Source of the DNA: Acidobacteriota bacterium
GTDB lineage: Bacteria > Acidobacteriota > Terriglobia > Terriglobales > Acidobacteriaceae
Reading direction: 5' to 3'
Length of the DNA stretch: 32,768 nucleotides
NCBI GenBank assembly: GCA_021781795.1
Contig: JAJXWA010000026.1
Span: 1 to 32,768, forward strand
A program made the translations under genes and the position numbers. Positions 15,360 through 23,157 of the stretch are shown piece by piece. Under the pieces are notes generated by a model, which saw only the letters and a list, made by a program, of their open reading frames with translations, was not told the DNA's origin and did no database searches. Within the stretch, counting starts at the first letter, position 1. Every line of letters begins with the position of its first letter.

Positions 15360-16868
15360 CTATTTGCTCGTGGGGCGGAGCTGCGATTCGGTTTGTGCGC
15401 CGAATTCAAAGTGCGCGGGGATGCCGGTGGGCTTGTAGACGAAGGTGTCGCCGGTTTCTTTGCGCAGCTCTTCGAGTCGGGCCTGGAGCTGCGCGGTGAT
15501 CTGCTCGTAGCCGGGCTTGCCATAGAGGTTGGCGCTCTCGCTTGGATCTTTTTCGAGGTCGTAGAGCTCATACTCCTGCGGGTCGAGGAAGAAGTGGATG
15601 TATTTGTAGCGCGCAGTGCGAACGCCGCGGCAGGGGCGCACGTTTTCAAAGCCGGGATACTCGTAGTACTCATAGAGCCAGTCTTTGCGCCAGGGGATGC
15701 TGTGGCCCTCGGCGAGCGGGAGGAAGCTCTTGCCCTGCATGGCGGCGGGCACGGGCAGGCCGGCAATCTGAAGCATGGTGGGCGCGACGTCGAGGTTGAG
15801 GACCATCTCTGACGACTTGGTTCCGGCGGGGACGTGGCCCGGATAGCGCAGCATCATGGGCACGCGGATGGAAGGCTCATACATGAGGCGCTTGTCGTAG
15901 AAATGGTGCTCGCCGAGGAAGAAGCCGTGGTCGGAGCTGAGCAGGACGGCGGTCTTGTCCATGAGGCCCTGCTTTTCGAGCTCGGCAAAGACGGCGCCGA
16001 CGTTGCGGTCGTTGTCTTCGACGCCGACGTAGTGGTTCTTGACCAGCTCTTCGAGGGAGCGGGGATCGTCACTGAAGACCTCAGAGTAGCCGACCTTGTT
16101 ATCGGCATCGGCGACGGCGCGGGGCTTGCCGGGATAGTCCTTGAGGTTTTCGTCGAAGGTGGCGGGCTTGGGGATGGCGACGCCGTTGAGGTCGTTGACG
16201 AGATCCTTGGGGCGGTAGAAGGGCGCGTGGGGCGCGTAGAACCAGAGGAAAAGGCAGAAGGGCTTGTCGTGCTTCTGCTGAAGGAACGAGACGGCCTTTT
16301 CGGTGAGGAGCGTGTCCACATACTGGCCCGTGTAGAGCGTGGCGGGGCCGTAGTGGCCGTGCGCGCCCTCGGTGATGCGGGGGCGGTAGTAGTCGGCCTG
16401 GCCGACGAAGCCGAAGTAGTAGTCCCAGTTGTGCTCCATGAGCGCGCCCTCGATGTGGGACTTGCCGATGAAGGCGGTTTCGTAGCCGGCCTGCTGGAGG
16501 AGATCGGAGACGAGCGGGAAGCTGGGCGGAATTTTGCCCTGCACGTTGGAGACGGCGCCGGTGGTGTGGGAGTACATGCCGGTGAGGAAGGTGGCGCGCG
16601 AGGGCAGGCAGAGCGCGTTGACGACGAAGCCATTCGTGAAGGTGCAGCCTTCGCGGGCGATGCGGTCCATGTTGGGCGTGCGGATGAGCTTGTTGCCCGT
16701 CGCGGAGAGCTCGTCGGCGCGGAGGCCCTCACCGATGAGGCAGACGATGTTGGGGCGATGTGCGCCGGGCTGCGAGAGGGTATCGGCGAAGGACTGGAGC
16801 GCGTCGAGGGTGCAGGCGGATGCGCCGGTGGCGGCGAGATATTTGAGGACGGTGCGGCGGGATTCCAT
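15360..16868 (-). CDS. Exported sulfatase (type I, formylglycine-dependent), with an unusual first metal motif
   Basis: The 502-residue protein begins MESRRTVLKYLAATGASA, a twin-arginine-like signal. ALCLPSRATFLTG holds the C-x-P-S-R motif in which Cys87 is converted to formylglycine. SSDHGFFLGEH supplies the Asp-His metal ligands, and HFFLDPQEYELYDLEKDPSE is the family's C-terminal signature. The usual Asp-Asp of the first strand (as in VDDLR) is here IGEGLR (45-50), so one metal ligand is changed. Substrates are probably carbohydrate sulfate esters; none can be named. GGAG lies 7 bp before ATG 16868. It is 127 bp downstream of the stress-protein gene on the same strand. No sulfatase-maturing enzyme is in the window. 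Confidence 0.88.
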   Translation of the reverse strand: MESRRTVLKYLAATGASACTLDALQSFADTLSQPGAHRPNIVCLIGEGLRADELSATGNKLIRTPNMDRIAREGCTFTNGFVVNALCLPSRATFLTGMYSHTTGAVSNVQGKIPPSFPLVSDLLQQAGYETAFIGKSHIEGALMEHNWDYYFGFVGQADYYRPRITEGAHGHYGPATLYTGQYVDTLLTEKAVSFLQQKHDKPFCLFLWFYAPHAPFYRPKDLVNDLNGVAIPKPATFDENLKDYPGKPRAVADADNKVGYSEVFSDDPRSLEELVKNHYVGVEDNDRNVGAVFAELEKQGLMDKTAVLLSSDHGFFLGEHHFYDKRLMYEPSIRVPMMLRYPGHVPAGTKSSEMVLNLDVAPTMLQIAGLPVPAAMQGKSFLPLAEGHSIPWRKDWLYEYYEYPGFENVRPCRGVRTARYKYIHFFLDPQEYELYDLEKDPSESANLYGKPGYEQITAQLQARLEELRKETGDTFVYKPTGIPAHFEFGAQTESQLRPTSK

Positions 16869-16995
16869 CGGGGTCTCCGGGTGGAGGATGCGCGGTGTGG
16901 ACGCGGACGCAGCGAGCGGATGGGGCAGGCTCGCGGAAGTCGATTCATTGTAGACGAGCGCGGGCGCGGGTGGGGACGATGCGGGGACCGCGCGC

Positions 16996-17430
16996 CTAGT
17001 AGACGGCGAGGATGCTGCAGCGAGCTTTTTCCGCGACGCTGTGGACGGTGCGGCCGAGCATGTTTCCGATGGAGGCGTGATGGCGGCGGCCGATGACGAG
17101 CAGGTCTGCGCCGGTCTCTGCGATGTGGTCCACGATGGACTGCACTTCGTTGCCTTCGACGATTTTGGCCTGCACAACGAGGCCCGCGGCTGCTGCGTCG
17201 CGAATGGCTTCGTTCTGCAAGTTGCGGTAGAAGGTGTTGCGCTCTTCGAGCAGCATCTGGCGGCCGCCGGGGATTTCCGAATCGATGAGAGCGGCGTAGA
17301 CGGGGAGCGGTTCGCTGACGGTGATGAGGCGGAGTTCCGCGCCGAGGCTCTTGGCCAGTTCGATGGCGGTGGCGAGAGCGCGTTTTGCCTGCGGCGACTC
17401 ATCGAGTGCGATGACGATGCGCGAGTACAT
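16996..17430 (-). CDS. Universal stress protein (UspA family)
   Basis: The 144-residue protein begins MYSRIVIALDESPQAKRALATA and ends VIGRRHHASIGNMLGRTVHSVAEKARCSILAVY. This matches UspA: the N-terminal ALDES block and the C-terminal ATP-loop region. The canonical G-x2-G-x9-G-S/T reads G-R-R-H...G-R-T here, so the second glycine is replaced and ATP binding may be weaker. UspA proteins aid survival under starvation or respiratory stress. ATG 17430 follows a G-rich ribosome site. It is divergent from the amidohydrolase gene over a 140-bp gap. Confidence 0.88.
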   Translation of the reverse strand: MYSRIVIALDESPQAKRALATAIELAKSLGAELRLITVSEPLPVYAALIDSEIPGGRQMLLEERNTFYRNLQNEAIRDAAAAGLVVQAKIVEGNEVQSIVDHIAETGADLLVIGRRHHASIGNMLGRTVHSVAEKARCSILAVY

Positions 17431-17570
17431 GCGAACCCCCTGGAGTGCTGTTCTCTTCCAGTGTAGGACGCGAGGCCGGGCGCATGGCGATCTCGACTCG
17501 TCCAGAGAGGGTAGTACTATTTTCAAGCAGACGGGATGTGAACGAGCGTGGGCCTGTGAGGGAGTTCACC

Positions 17571-18839
17571 ATGGACGGAATGACGAAGCTGTCTTCTTTA
17601 GGCGTGCTTGAAGATCTATCCAACGTGCTTCCGGATCTGGAGTCCATCTATAAGGATCTTCACTCGCATCCGGAGTTGTCGATGGAGGAGCATCGGACGG
17701 CGGGCATCGCCGCAGAGCATCTGCGGAGTGCGGGCTACGAAGTGACGGAGGGCGTGGGGAAGACGGGAGTGGTGGGCGTTTTGCGCAATGGCGCGGGGCC
17801 GACGGTGATGCTGCGCGCGGATATGGATGCGCTGCCGGTTCGCGAGGAGACGGGACTGGCCTATGCGAGCAAGGAGACCGGCACGGGCCGCGATGGAAAG
17901 ACGGTGCCGGTGATGCACGCCTGCGGCCATGACATGCATGTGACGTGGCTGCTTGGAGTGGCGACTCTGTTTGCGAAGGCGCGAGCGGCGTGGCGCGGGA
18001 CGCTGATGACCGTTTTTCAACCGGCTGAAGAAACGGGCGAGGGTGCGCGAGCGATGCTTGAGGATGGGCTTGTCCGAAGGTTTCCCAAGCCCGATGTGAT
18101 TCTGGGGCAGCATGTGATGGTGGGGGCCGCGGGCGCAATCCGCTACCGCTCCGGAGTGGTGACGTCTGCCGGCGACAGTTTGCAGATTCGGATGTTTGGG
18201 CGCGGCGCGCACGGGTCGATGCCGCAGTCGAGCATTGACCCAGTGGTGATGGCCGCTTCGACTGTGCTTCGATTGCAGACGATTGTTTCGCGCGAGGTGG
18301 CTCCGAGCGATGTGGTAGTCGTCACCGTTGGGTCGCTTCAGGCGGGAACGAAGGAGAACGTGATTCCGGATGAGGCACTCATCAAGCTGAACGTGCGCAC
18401 GTTTGATGAGGGAGTAAGGACGCGCGCGCTGAGCGCAATCGAGCGCATCGTGAACGCGGAGGCCGAAGCGTCACGGTCGCCGCGGAAGCCGGAAATCACG
18501 CCGCTGGATCGCTACTCCGCTGTGAAGAACGATGCGGAGGCAACGAAGCGTGTGGCGGATGCGCTGCGCAGCCACTTCGCGGCGGATCGCGTGCAGGAGA
18601 CCGAACCGACTACGGCGAGCGAGGACTTTGGATCGTTTGGATCCGACTGGCACGCGCCGTCGGTCTTCTGGTTTGTGGGCGGCACGGACCCCGAGACCTA
18701 TGCGAAGGCGAAGAGTGCCGGTACGGTGGCCGAGATTCCCACGAATCACAACCCCGGCTTTGCTCCGGTGATTCATCCGACTCTGGAGGCTGGCGTCTCT
18801 GCGATGGCCATCGCGGCGTGCGCCTGGCTGGCGGTATGA
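17571..18839 (+). CDS. M20-family amidohydrolase/peptidase
   Basis: The 422-residue cytosolic enzyme has the M20D signature: LHSHPELSMEE (30-40), MLRADMDALPV, the dinuclear metal motif MHACGHDMHVT (115-124), the catalytic PAEETGEGA (151-159), and a dimerisation lid domain before PTTASEDFGSF. It removes acyl or amino groups from small substrates (hippurate-, acetyl-amino acid or indole-conjugate hydrolases). ATG 17571 has GGGAG 7 bp upstream. The stop overlaps the next start as ATGA at 18836-18839, so the channel gene is probably translationally coupled. Confidence 0.92.
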   Translation: MDGMTKLSSLGVLEDLSNVLPDLESIYKDLHSHPELSMEEHRTAGIAAEHLRSAGYEVTEGVGKTGVVGVLRNGAGPTVMLRADMDALPVREETGLAYASKETGTGRDGKTVPVMHACGHDMHVTWLLGVATLFAKARAAWRGTLMTVFQPAEETGEGARAMLEDGLVRRFPKPDVILGQHVMVGAAGAIRYRSGVVTSAGDSLQIRMFGRGAHGSMPQSSIDPVVMAASTVLRLQTIVSREVAPSDVVVVTVGSLQAGTKENVIPDEALIKLNVRTFDEGVRTRALSAIERIVNAEAEASRSPRKPEITPLDRYSAVKNDAEATKRVADALRSHFAADRVQETEPTTASEDFGSFGSDWHAPSVFWFVGGTDPETYAKAKSAGTVAEIPTNHNPGFAPVIHPTLEAGVSAMAIAACAWLAV

Positions 18840-19495
18840 GCCCGGCGGGCGTCGGCGGCCACAGCGTCGTCAATACGTTTCTTGTGGTGTTTGATCTGAG
18901 CGGAACATTTGTGTTCGCGCTGAGCGGAGCGACGGCGGCTGTGAAACACAAGCTCGATGTGTTTGGAGTGATGGTGCTGTGTTTCGCTGCCGCAACCGCG
19001 GGCGGCATTACGCGCGACGTGATGATTGGCGCGGTTCCTCCGGCTGCGATCAACGACTGGCGCTATGTCGCACTCTCCATCGCGGCGGGGCTGATCGCAT
19101 TCCTGTGGTATCCGCTGATCGACCGGCTGAGCAGCCCGGTGCTGCTGTTTGATGCCGCGGGGCTTGGACTGTTCAGCGTGGTGGGCGCAGATAAGGCACT
19201 GGCATTTCACGCGGGGCCCATCGCGGCGACGCTGCTGGGCATGATGACGGGAATTGGAGGCGGCATGGTGCGCGATGTTCTGGTGATGGAGGTTCCCACA
19301 GTGCTGCGCACGGAGCTGTACGCCGTTGCGGCGCTGGTGGGAGCGGCTGTCGCGGTGGGCGGAGATCTACTGGGTCTGAGCTCGCATCTCGCGGCGCCGC
19401 TCGGTGCGATCTTGTGCATCACGCTGCGGCTGCTGGCGATTCGGTACGGATGGCGACTGCCCGTTGCGCATTTTCGCGGGAGGGGCGTGCGATAG
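18836..19495 (+). CDS. TRIC-type cation channel family protein (UPF0126 / YicG-like)
   Basis: The 219-residue inner-membrane protein has two related halves of helices. FVFALSGATAAVKHKLDVFGVMVLCFAAATAGGITRDVMIG and a second copy, ATLLGMMTGIGGGMVRDVLVMEVP, carry the family's GG(x)xRD signature twice. Bacterial TRIC homologues form trimeric potassium-type channels; YicG members may export glycine-related compounds. ATG 18836 overlaps the amidohydrolase stop, which argues for coupled expression. It could move the amidohydrolase product or ions; no direct evidence. Confidence 0.9.
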   Translation: MSPAGVGGHSVVNTFLVVFDLSGTFVFALSGATAAVKHKLDVFGVMVLCFAAATAGGITRDVMIGAVPPAAINDWRYVALSIAAGLIAFLWYPLIDRLSSPVLLFDAAGLGLFSVVGADKALAFHAGPIAATLLGMMTGIGGGMVRDVLVMEVPTVLRTELYAVAALVGAAVAVGGDLLGLSSHLAAPLGAILCITLRLLAIRYGWRLPVAHFRGRGVR

Positions 19496-19501
19496 TTGGG
19501 G

Positions 19502-19536
19502 TGCGGAAGGTCTTCCGCAAACGATTGGATGAATCG
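19502..19536. promoter_or_regulatory. Two inverted repeats in the channel-GH1 gap
   Basis: TGCGGAAG (19502-19509) and CTTCCGCA (19512-19519) are a perfect 8-bp repeat around 2 nt. CGATT (19522-19526) and AATCG (19532-19536) are a second repeat around 5 nt. Both fill the 52-bp gap before GH1, right before its ribosome site GAGGAGG. The first could be an operator; the second a small leader hairpin. Function is inference. Confidence 0.4.
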
Positions 19537-19547
19537 AGGAGGTCACG

Positions 19548-21092
19548 ATGAACCGTCGCGAATTTGCTGCGCGTTCCCTTGCCGCTGTTGCGGGCGCTGC
19601 GTTTGTTTCAGGAGGCGACTTTGCAGCGGCGCAGACAGGCGCTGCGTCCGACCCTGGCGCGATTCCTGATTCGGTGATCAAGGCAGCGCGTTTCCCCGAG
19701 GGATTTCTGTGGGGCGTGGCGACGGCTTCGTATCAGAATGAAGGCGCGTGGAACGCGGATGGCAAGGGCGAGTCGATCTGGGACCGGTTCACGCACACGC
19801 CGGGAAAGGTGCGCGGCGGCGTGACGGGCGATGTGGCCTGCGATCAGTACCATCTTTATCCGCAGGACATTGCGCTGGCGAAGCAGCTCCATGTGAAGAG
19901 CTATCGCTTTTCGATCTCGTGGCCGCGCATCCAGCCTGCGGGCGTGGGCGCGCCGAATATGAAGGGGATCGACCACTACAGCCGGTTTGTGGATGCGCTG
20001 CTGGAGGCGGGCATCCGGCCGTGGTGCACGATGTATCACTGGGATCTGCCGCAGGCGCTGGAGGAGCGCGGCGGCTGGCCGAACCGCGAGCTGGCCGGCT
20101 ATTTCGCGGACTACGCGGGGATTCTGGCGAAGCATCTGGGCGACCGGATCACGGTGTGGGCTCCGTTCAACATGCCGTGGGCGATTGCGTTTATGGGCTA
20201 TGCGGCGGGCGCGTTTCCGCCGTGCAGGACGAGCTTCAGCGACTTTCTGAAAGCGGCGCACACGCTGGCGCTGGCGCAGGCGGAGGCGCATCGCGCGGTG
20301 AAGGCTGCCTCGCCTCATGCGACGGTGGGCAGCGCGTATGAGATGGCGCCTGCGTATCCGAAGACGGACTCGGAGGACGACCGGGCCGCGGCGGCGCGGT
20401 ATCACGCGATGAATAACGTCTTCTTTCTTGAGGCGACGATGAAGGGGCGCTATCCGAATGCGTTTGTGGGCGAGCCGCCGCTGGAGGTGATGGGCTTTAA
20501 GGCCGGGGACGAGAAGCTCTTGTATGCGCCGCTGGACTGGGTGGGCTTCCACTACTACACGCGGCGCGTGGTGCAGGACGCGAGCAAGGAGAAGTTCCAG
20601 AGTGGCGGCGCCTTCAGCGGGACGGAGATCGAAAACAACTCGCCGGGCGGGCGCGACCCGTATACGCGCTTCAGGGCGGCGATGCCGACCGAGGGGCCGC
20701 TGACGGAGGCAGGGCTGGAGGTGTGGCCACGCGGGATGTATGACCTGGTGACGAAGATCAGCCACGACTACAACCACCCGATCATCGAGATCACGGAGAG
20801 CGGCTGCGGCTATCTGGATGGGCCGGATGAGGAACAGCAGGGGCGGATTCCGGATCTGCGGCGCATTGTGTGGTATCGCGAGACGCTGGCGGAGCTGGCG
20901 CGGGCGATGGCGGAGGGCGCGCGGGTGCGGGCCTTCCACGCATGGACGCTGCTGGATAACTTTCAGTGGGCGGAGGGTTACACGGAGAGATACGGACTGA
21001 TCTACACGGACTTTCGCAACCAGAAGCGCACGATCAAGGATTCGGGGTACTGGTACAGCCGCGTGGCCGCGGCGAACCGGCTAGATGTGTGA
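19548..21092 (+). CDS. Exported GH1 family beta-glycosidase-like protein with altered catalytic site
   Basis: The 514-residue protein has a twin-arginine signal (MNRREFAARSL) and a complete GH1 barrel: FLWGVATASYQNEGAW, YRFSISWPRI, YHWDLPQAL (163-171) and AWTLLDNFQWAEGYTERYG. The nucleophile block reads EITESGCGY with Glu417. The catalytic acid/base motif, normally T-x-NEP, reads VWAPFNMPWA, so the Glu is Met209. The substrate-binding NFEW is NFQW (471-474). Such changes should abolish or greatly change ordinary retaining hydrolysis. It may be a glycan-binding pseudoenzyme, or act on substrates that need no acid assistance. Start choice is supported by GAGGAGG 5 bp upstream. It follows the channel gene by 52 bp. 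Confidence 0.9.
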   Translation: MNRREFAARSLAAVAGAAFVSGGDFAAAQTGAASDPGAIPDSVIKAARFPEGFLWGVATASYQNEGAWNADGKGESIWDRFTHTPGKVRGGVTGDVACDQYHLYPQDIALAKQLHVKSYRFSISWPRIQPAGVGAPNMKGIDHYSRFVDALLEAGIRPWCTMYHWDLPQALEERGGWPNRELAGYFADYAGILAKHLGDRITVWAPFNMPWAIAFMGYAAGAFPPCRTSFSDFLKAAHTLALAQAEAHRAVKAASPHATVGSAYEMAPAYPKTDSEDDRAAAARYHAMNNVFFLEATMKGRYPNAFVGEPPLEVMGFKAGDEKLLYAPLDWVGFHYYTRRVVQDASKEKFQSGGAFSGTEIENNSPGGRDPYTRFRAAMPTEGPLTEAGLEVWPRGMYDLVTKISHDYNHPIIEITESGCGYLDGPDEEQQGRIPDLRRIVWYRETLAELARAMAEGARVRAFHAWTLLDNFQWAEGYTERYGLIYTDFRNQKRTIKDSGYWYSRVAAANRLDV

Positions 21093-21257
21093 GGGGTTGT
21101 TGCTGTCCCGTGTCTCGGAGTCGAGAGGTGGGGTAGCCGGTTTTGTGGTGGGACTGGATGAGACCTGGACTACCCGCCCTCAGCTACAAGCCGCCCACCA
21201 GCCGCTCCGATTCAGGAACAACGTCTTGACCATCTACAGCCACCCGCCCCTGCGTTT

Positions 21258-21518
21258 CTAAGAGTGGCTGACTGTGTGGCCTGGCGGTCGCCATCCGAAG
21301 AACCGCGACGCCAGTGTGACAGCAAGGATGACGGTCTGCTGGATAAGGAACACGCCCCAGTGCCACTGGAAGGCCCCGCCCGAGATATGCCGATACCAGA
21401 CCACGGCAGCATCGGGACCGCCGACAACAAGGTTCTTGATCGTGTAGCCGACGAAGACCAACCAGTAGGCCACAAGCAACCAGAAGAGACCGCGCGAAAT
21501 GATCCTGAGAGCTGGCAT
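21258..21518 (-). CDS. Small two-helix membrane protein, unknown
   Basis: I do not recognise this 86-residue protein. LFWLLVAYWLVFVGYTIKNLVV (11-32) and WGVFLIQQTVILAVTLASRFF (54-74) are probable membrane helices, with aromatic-rich linker WYRHISGGAFQWHWG. ATG 21518 is chosen because GAGGA precedes it closely; GTG at 21530 is possible. Eight bases before it another reading frame ends on the same strand (21527), which suggests a former operon pair. The 165 bp downstream (21093-21257) shows no clear gene. Confidence 0.6.
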   Translation of the reverse strand: MPALRIISRGLFWLLVAYWLVFVGYTIKNLVVGGPDAAVVWYRHISGGAFQWHWGVFLIQQTVILAVTLASRFFGWRPPGHTVSHS

Positions 21519-21526
21519 AAAAGTCC

Positions 21527-21712
21527 TCACTGCGGTTTCATCGTTGGCGTTATGTACCGCTGGAAAACCTCAGCATTGTGATGGTAGGCGCTGGCCAACG
21601 GGTAGTAGCTCATGGGTCCGGAGCGCTGATCCAAGTGATTCATCCACAGGCGTTCGCTGTCGTTTCCGACATCAGTGATCGGCGGGTGGCGCACCCTGAG
21701 TTTTTTGAAATC
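21527..21712 (-). pseudogene. Truncated reading frame upstream of the small membrane protein
   Basis: On the minus strand 61 codons read DFKKLRVRHPPITDVGNDSE, then RLWMNHLDQRSGPMSYYPLA, then a tail ending FQRYITPTMKPQ and TGA. Composition looks protein-like. There is no clear start (GTG 21694 is possible), and an in-frame TAA lies at 21713-21715, 16 bp before the REP hairpin of the RAYT element. The simplest reading is a gene whose 5' part was lost near the element's insertion. I do not recognise the protein. A short intact gene is the alternative. Confidence 0.45.
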
Positions 21713-21730
21713 TTACTCACCTCCAACTGA

Positions 21731-21772
21731 GGGTGCCCCATCCTTCGCCCGTTTTCTGGCGAAGGATGGGAA
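21731..21772. repeat. REP hairpin, left copy
   Basis: GGGTGCCC leads into the stem CCATCCTTCGCC / GGCGAAGGATGG around an 8-nt loop CGTTTTCT, a perfect 12-bp stem. It ends 10 bp from the RAYT stop codon. Confidence 0.85.
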
Positions 21773-21782
21773 AGCATGCATC

Positions 21783-22319
21783 TCAAGCGCCCTTTTCAGC
21801 GTAACGGAGATGTTCTGGCAGTTGATTTCCTCGCCGGAACGCTGTCCATTGCGATTCGATCTCGACCACTCCTGCATGGCCGTTTGCGTAATGGCGGAAG
21901 CTCAACCAGGCCCACTGCTCCGGCTTCTCGACTAATCCGCGGACGACCGGGTTGCGATGCATGTAGCGCAGTTTCTCGATCCGCTTTTCTTCGCTCCAGA
22001 CGTTGAAATCGTAGTAACGGTGCTGCCAGAAATGAACGTCGCCCTGCGCTTTCAGCTTGCGCGACGTCTGCTGTTTCAGCACCTGGAGCGCAATGGACAG
22101 CGAGGACCGGCGCGGCTCTCCGACGAGCAGATGAACATGCTCGGGCATCAGAACATAACCCGCGACCACAAAGCCGTATCGCACACGCACGGCCTCAAGC
22201 TCGCGCTCGAAGACGCTGTACGCCGTCGCCGTGGCCAACAACGGCTGACGACGAAAACAACTGAACGTGAGAAAGTGAAAGACTCCGCATTGCTGGTAGC
22301 GTACAAGCCCCTTTGCCAT
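21783..22319 (-). CDS. REP-associated tyrosine transposase (RAYT, Y1_Tnp/IS200-like)
   Basis: The 178-residue protein carries the HuH motif in VLMPEHVHLLVGEP (His61 and His63) and the catalytic tyrosine in IEKLRYMHRNPVVRGLV (Tyr119). WQHRYYDFNVWS is also typical of the TnpA-REP family. RAYTs bind and cut single-stranded REP hairpins and are thought to spread or maintain REP sequences. All catalytic residues are present and the length is normal, so it may be active. The inverted REP hairpins lie 10 bp after its stop and 39 bp before its start. Confidence 0.93.
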   Translation of the reverse strand: MAKGLVRYQQCGVFHFLTFSCFRRQPLLATATAYSVFERELEAVRVRYGFVVAGYVLMPEHVHLLVGEPRRSSLSIALQVLKQQTSRKLKAQGDVHFWQHRYYDFNVWSEEKRIEKLRYMHRNPVVRGLVEKPEQWAWLSFRHYANGHAGVVEIESQWTAFRRGNQLPEHLRYAEKGA

Positions 22320-22358
22320 GACGGGAGAATCCTATACGCGCCGGTCGAAGTTCGTGCC

Positions 22359-22400
22359 TTCCCACCCTTCGCCAGAAAACGGGCGAAGGATGGGGCACCC
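22359..22400. repeat. REP hairpin, right copy
   Basis: Inverted copy of the 21731 repeat with one mismatch (CCACCCTTCGCC pairs with GGCGAAGGATGG; one G-T type change in the stem). It ends 48 bp before the RNase T2 start, so the RNase promoter must lie in this short gap or inside the element. Confidence 0.85.
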
Positions 22401-22448
22401 ACAAACAAAGATCGTGTCGTTGATCGAGACACTGCTATGCTGCGGAGC

Positions 22449-23135
22449 ATGAGGCGGCGAGGGATGCGTGCGTTTGTGATGGTGGTGGCGGCGGTGGGGT
22501 TGGTGCTGGCGGGGTGCAGGGCGCGGGGGCCGGAGCCAGTTCAAGAGCAGGGGCAAGGGCCGGGTGCGCGGATGGAGATGCGCGCGGAGTCGGCGGGCGC
22601 GGGGTTCGACTTCTATCTGCTGAATCTGTCGTGGTCGCCGGAGTTTTGCTACAGCCATCCGGAGGCGGCGGAGTGCGGAGCTCATGCGCGGTTTGTGCTG
22701 CATGGGCTGTGGCCGGAGCGGATGGACGGGTCGTATCCCGAGAACTGCTCGGCGGCGCCGGGGCCGGCGAACCCGGCGGAGTATGCGGACATTTATCCCG
22801 AGGCGGGGCTGCTGGAGCATGAGTGGCGGGCGCATGGGACGTGTTCGGGGCTGACGGCGGATGCGTTTTTTGGGGCGGCGCGGAAGGCGTATGAATCGGT
22901 GCGGATTCCGGCGGCGCTGGCGACGCTGACGACGCCGACGCGGATGACTCCGGGAGCGATTGAGGAGGCGTTTGCGGGGGCGAATCCGGGGATGGCGCAG
23001 GGGAGCGTGGTGGTGAGCTGCGGGAACAATTATCTGACGGCGGTGGAGGTGTGCCTGGATAAGGACCTGCGGGCGATGACGTGTCCTGCGCTGCGGCAGT
23101 GCCGGGCGAATGTGGTGAAGATACCTGCGCCTTGA
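22449..23135 (+). CDS. Ribonuclease T2 family lipoprotein
   Basis: The 228-residue product starts with a lipoprotein signal ending LVLAGC (lipobox, Cys23). FVLHGLWPE (His85) and EHEWRAHGTCS (His124, Glu125, His129) are the two conserved active-site blocks of RNase T2. LSWSPEFC and the paired Cys residues of the C-terminal half fit the disulfide framework. T2 enzymes cleave RNA through a 2',3'-cyclic phosphate; a lipid-anchored periplasmic form would scavenge RNA for phosphate or nucleosides. ATG 22449 is used; 22437 and 22464 are alternatives. It lies immediately downstream of the REP-RAYT element. Confidence 0.9.
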   Translation: MRRRGMRAFVMVVAAVGLVLAGCRARGPEPVQEQGQGPGARMEMRAESAGAGFDFYLLNLSWSPEFCYSHPEAAECGAHARFVLHGLWPERMDGSYPENCSAAPGPANPAEYADIYPEAGLLEHEWRAHGTCSGLTADAFFGAARKAYESVRIPAALATLTTPTRMTPGAIEEAFAGANPGMAQGSVVVSCGNNYLTAVEVCLDKDLRAMTCPALRQCRANVVKIPAP

Positions 23136-23157
23136 GGGGATGGGTTGGGGCTTCTAC

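Larger units (their letters stand above)
21731..22400 (-). mobile_element. REP-RAYT-REP element (IS200-like tyrosine transposase with inverted REP hairpins)
   Basis: A RAYT gene is bracketed by two 42-nt repeats in inverted orientation (21731-21772 and 22359-22400). They differ at only one position when one is reverse-complemented. Each is itself a hairpin. This is the arrangement expected for a REP-associated tyrosine transposase with its cognate REPs. No target-site duplication is obvious, in line with the Y1 transposase mechanism. Confidence 0.8.

Noticed and set aside
15834..17096. A 420-codon plus-strand frame opposite the sulfatase
   Set aside because: It has the same type of Gly/Val/Asp/Glu-rich composition, no ribosome site and no recognisable domain.
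19608..20939. A 443-codon minus-strand frame opposite GH1
   Set aside because: It is Arg/His/Leu-rich with no motif, and antisense to an intact GH1 fold.
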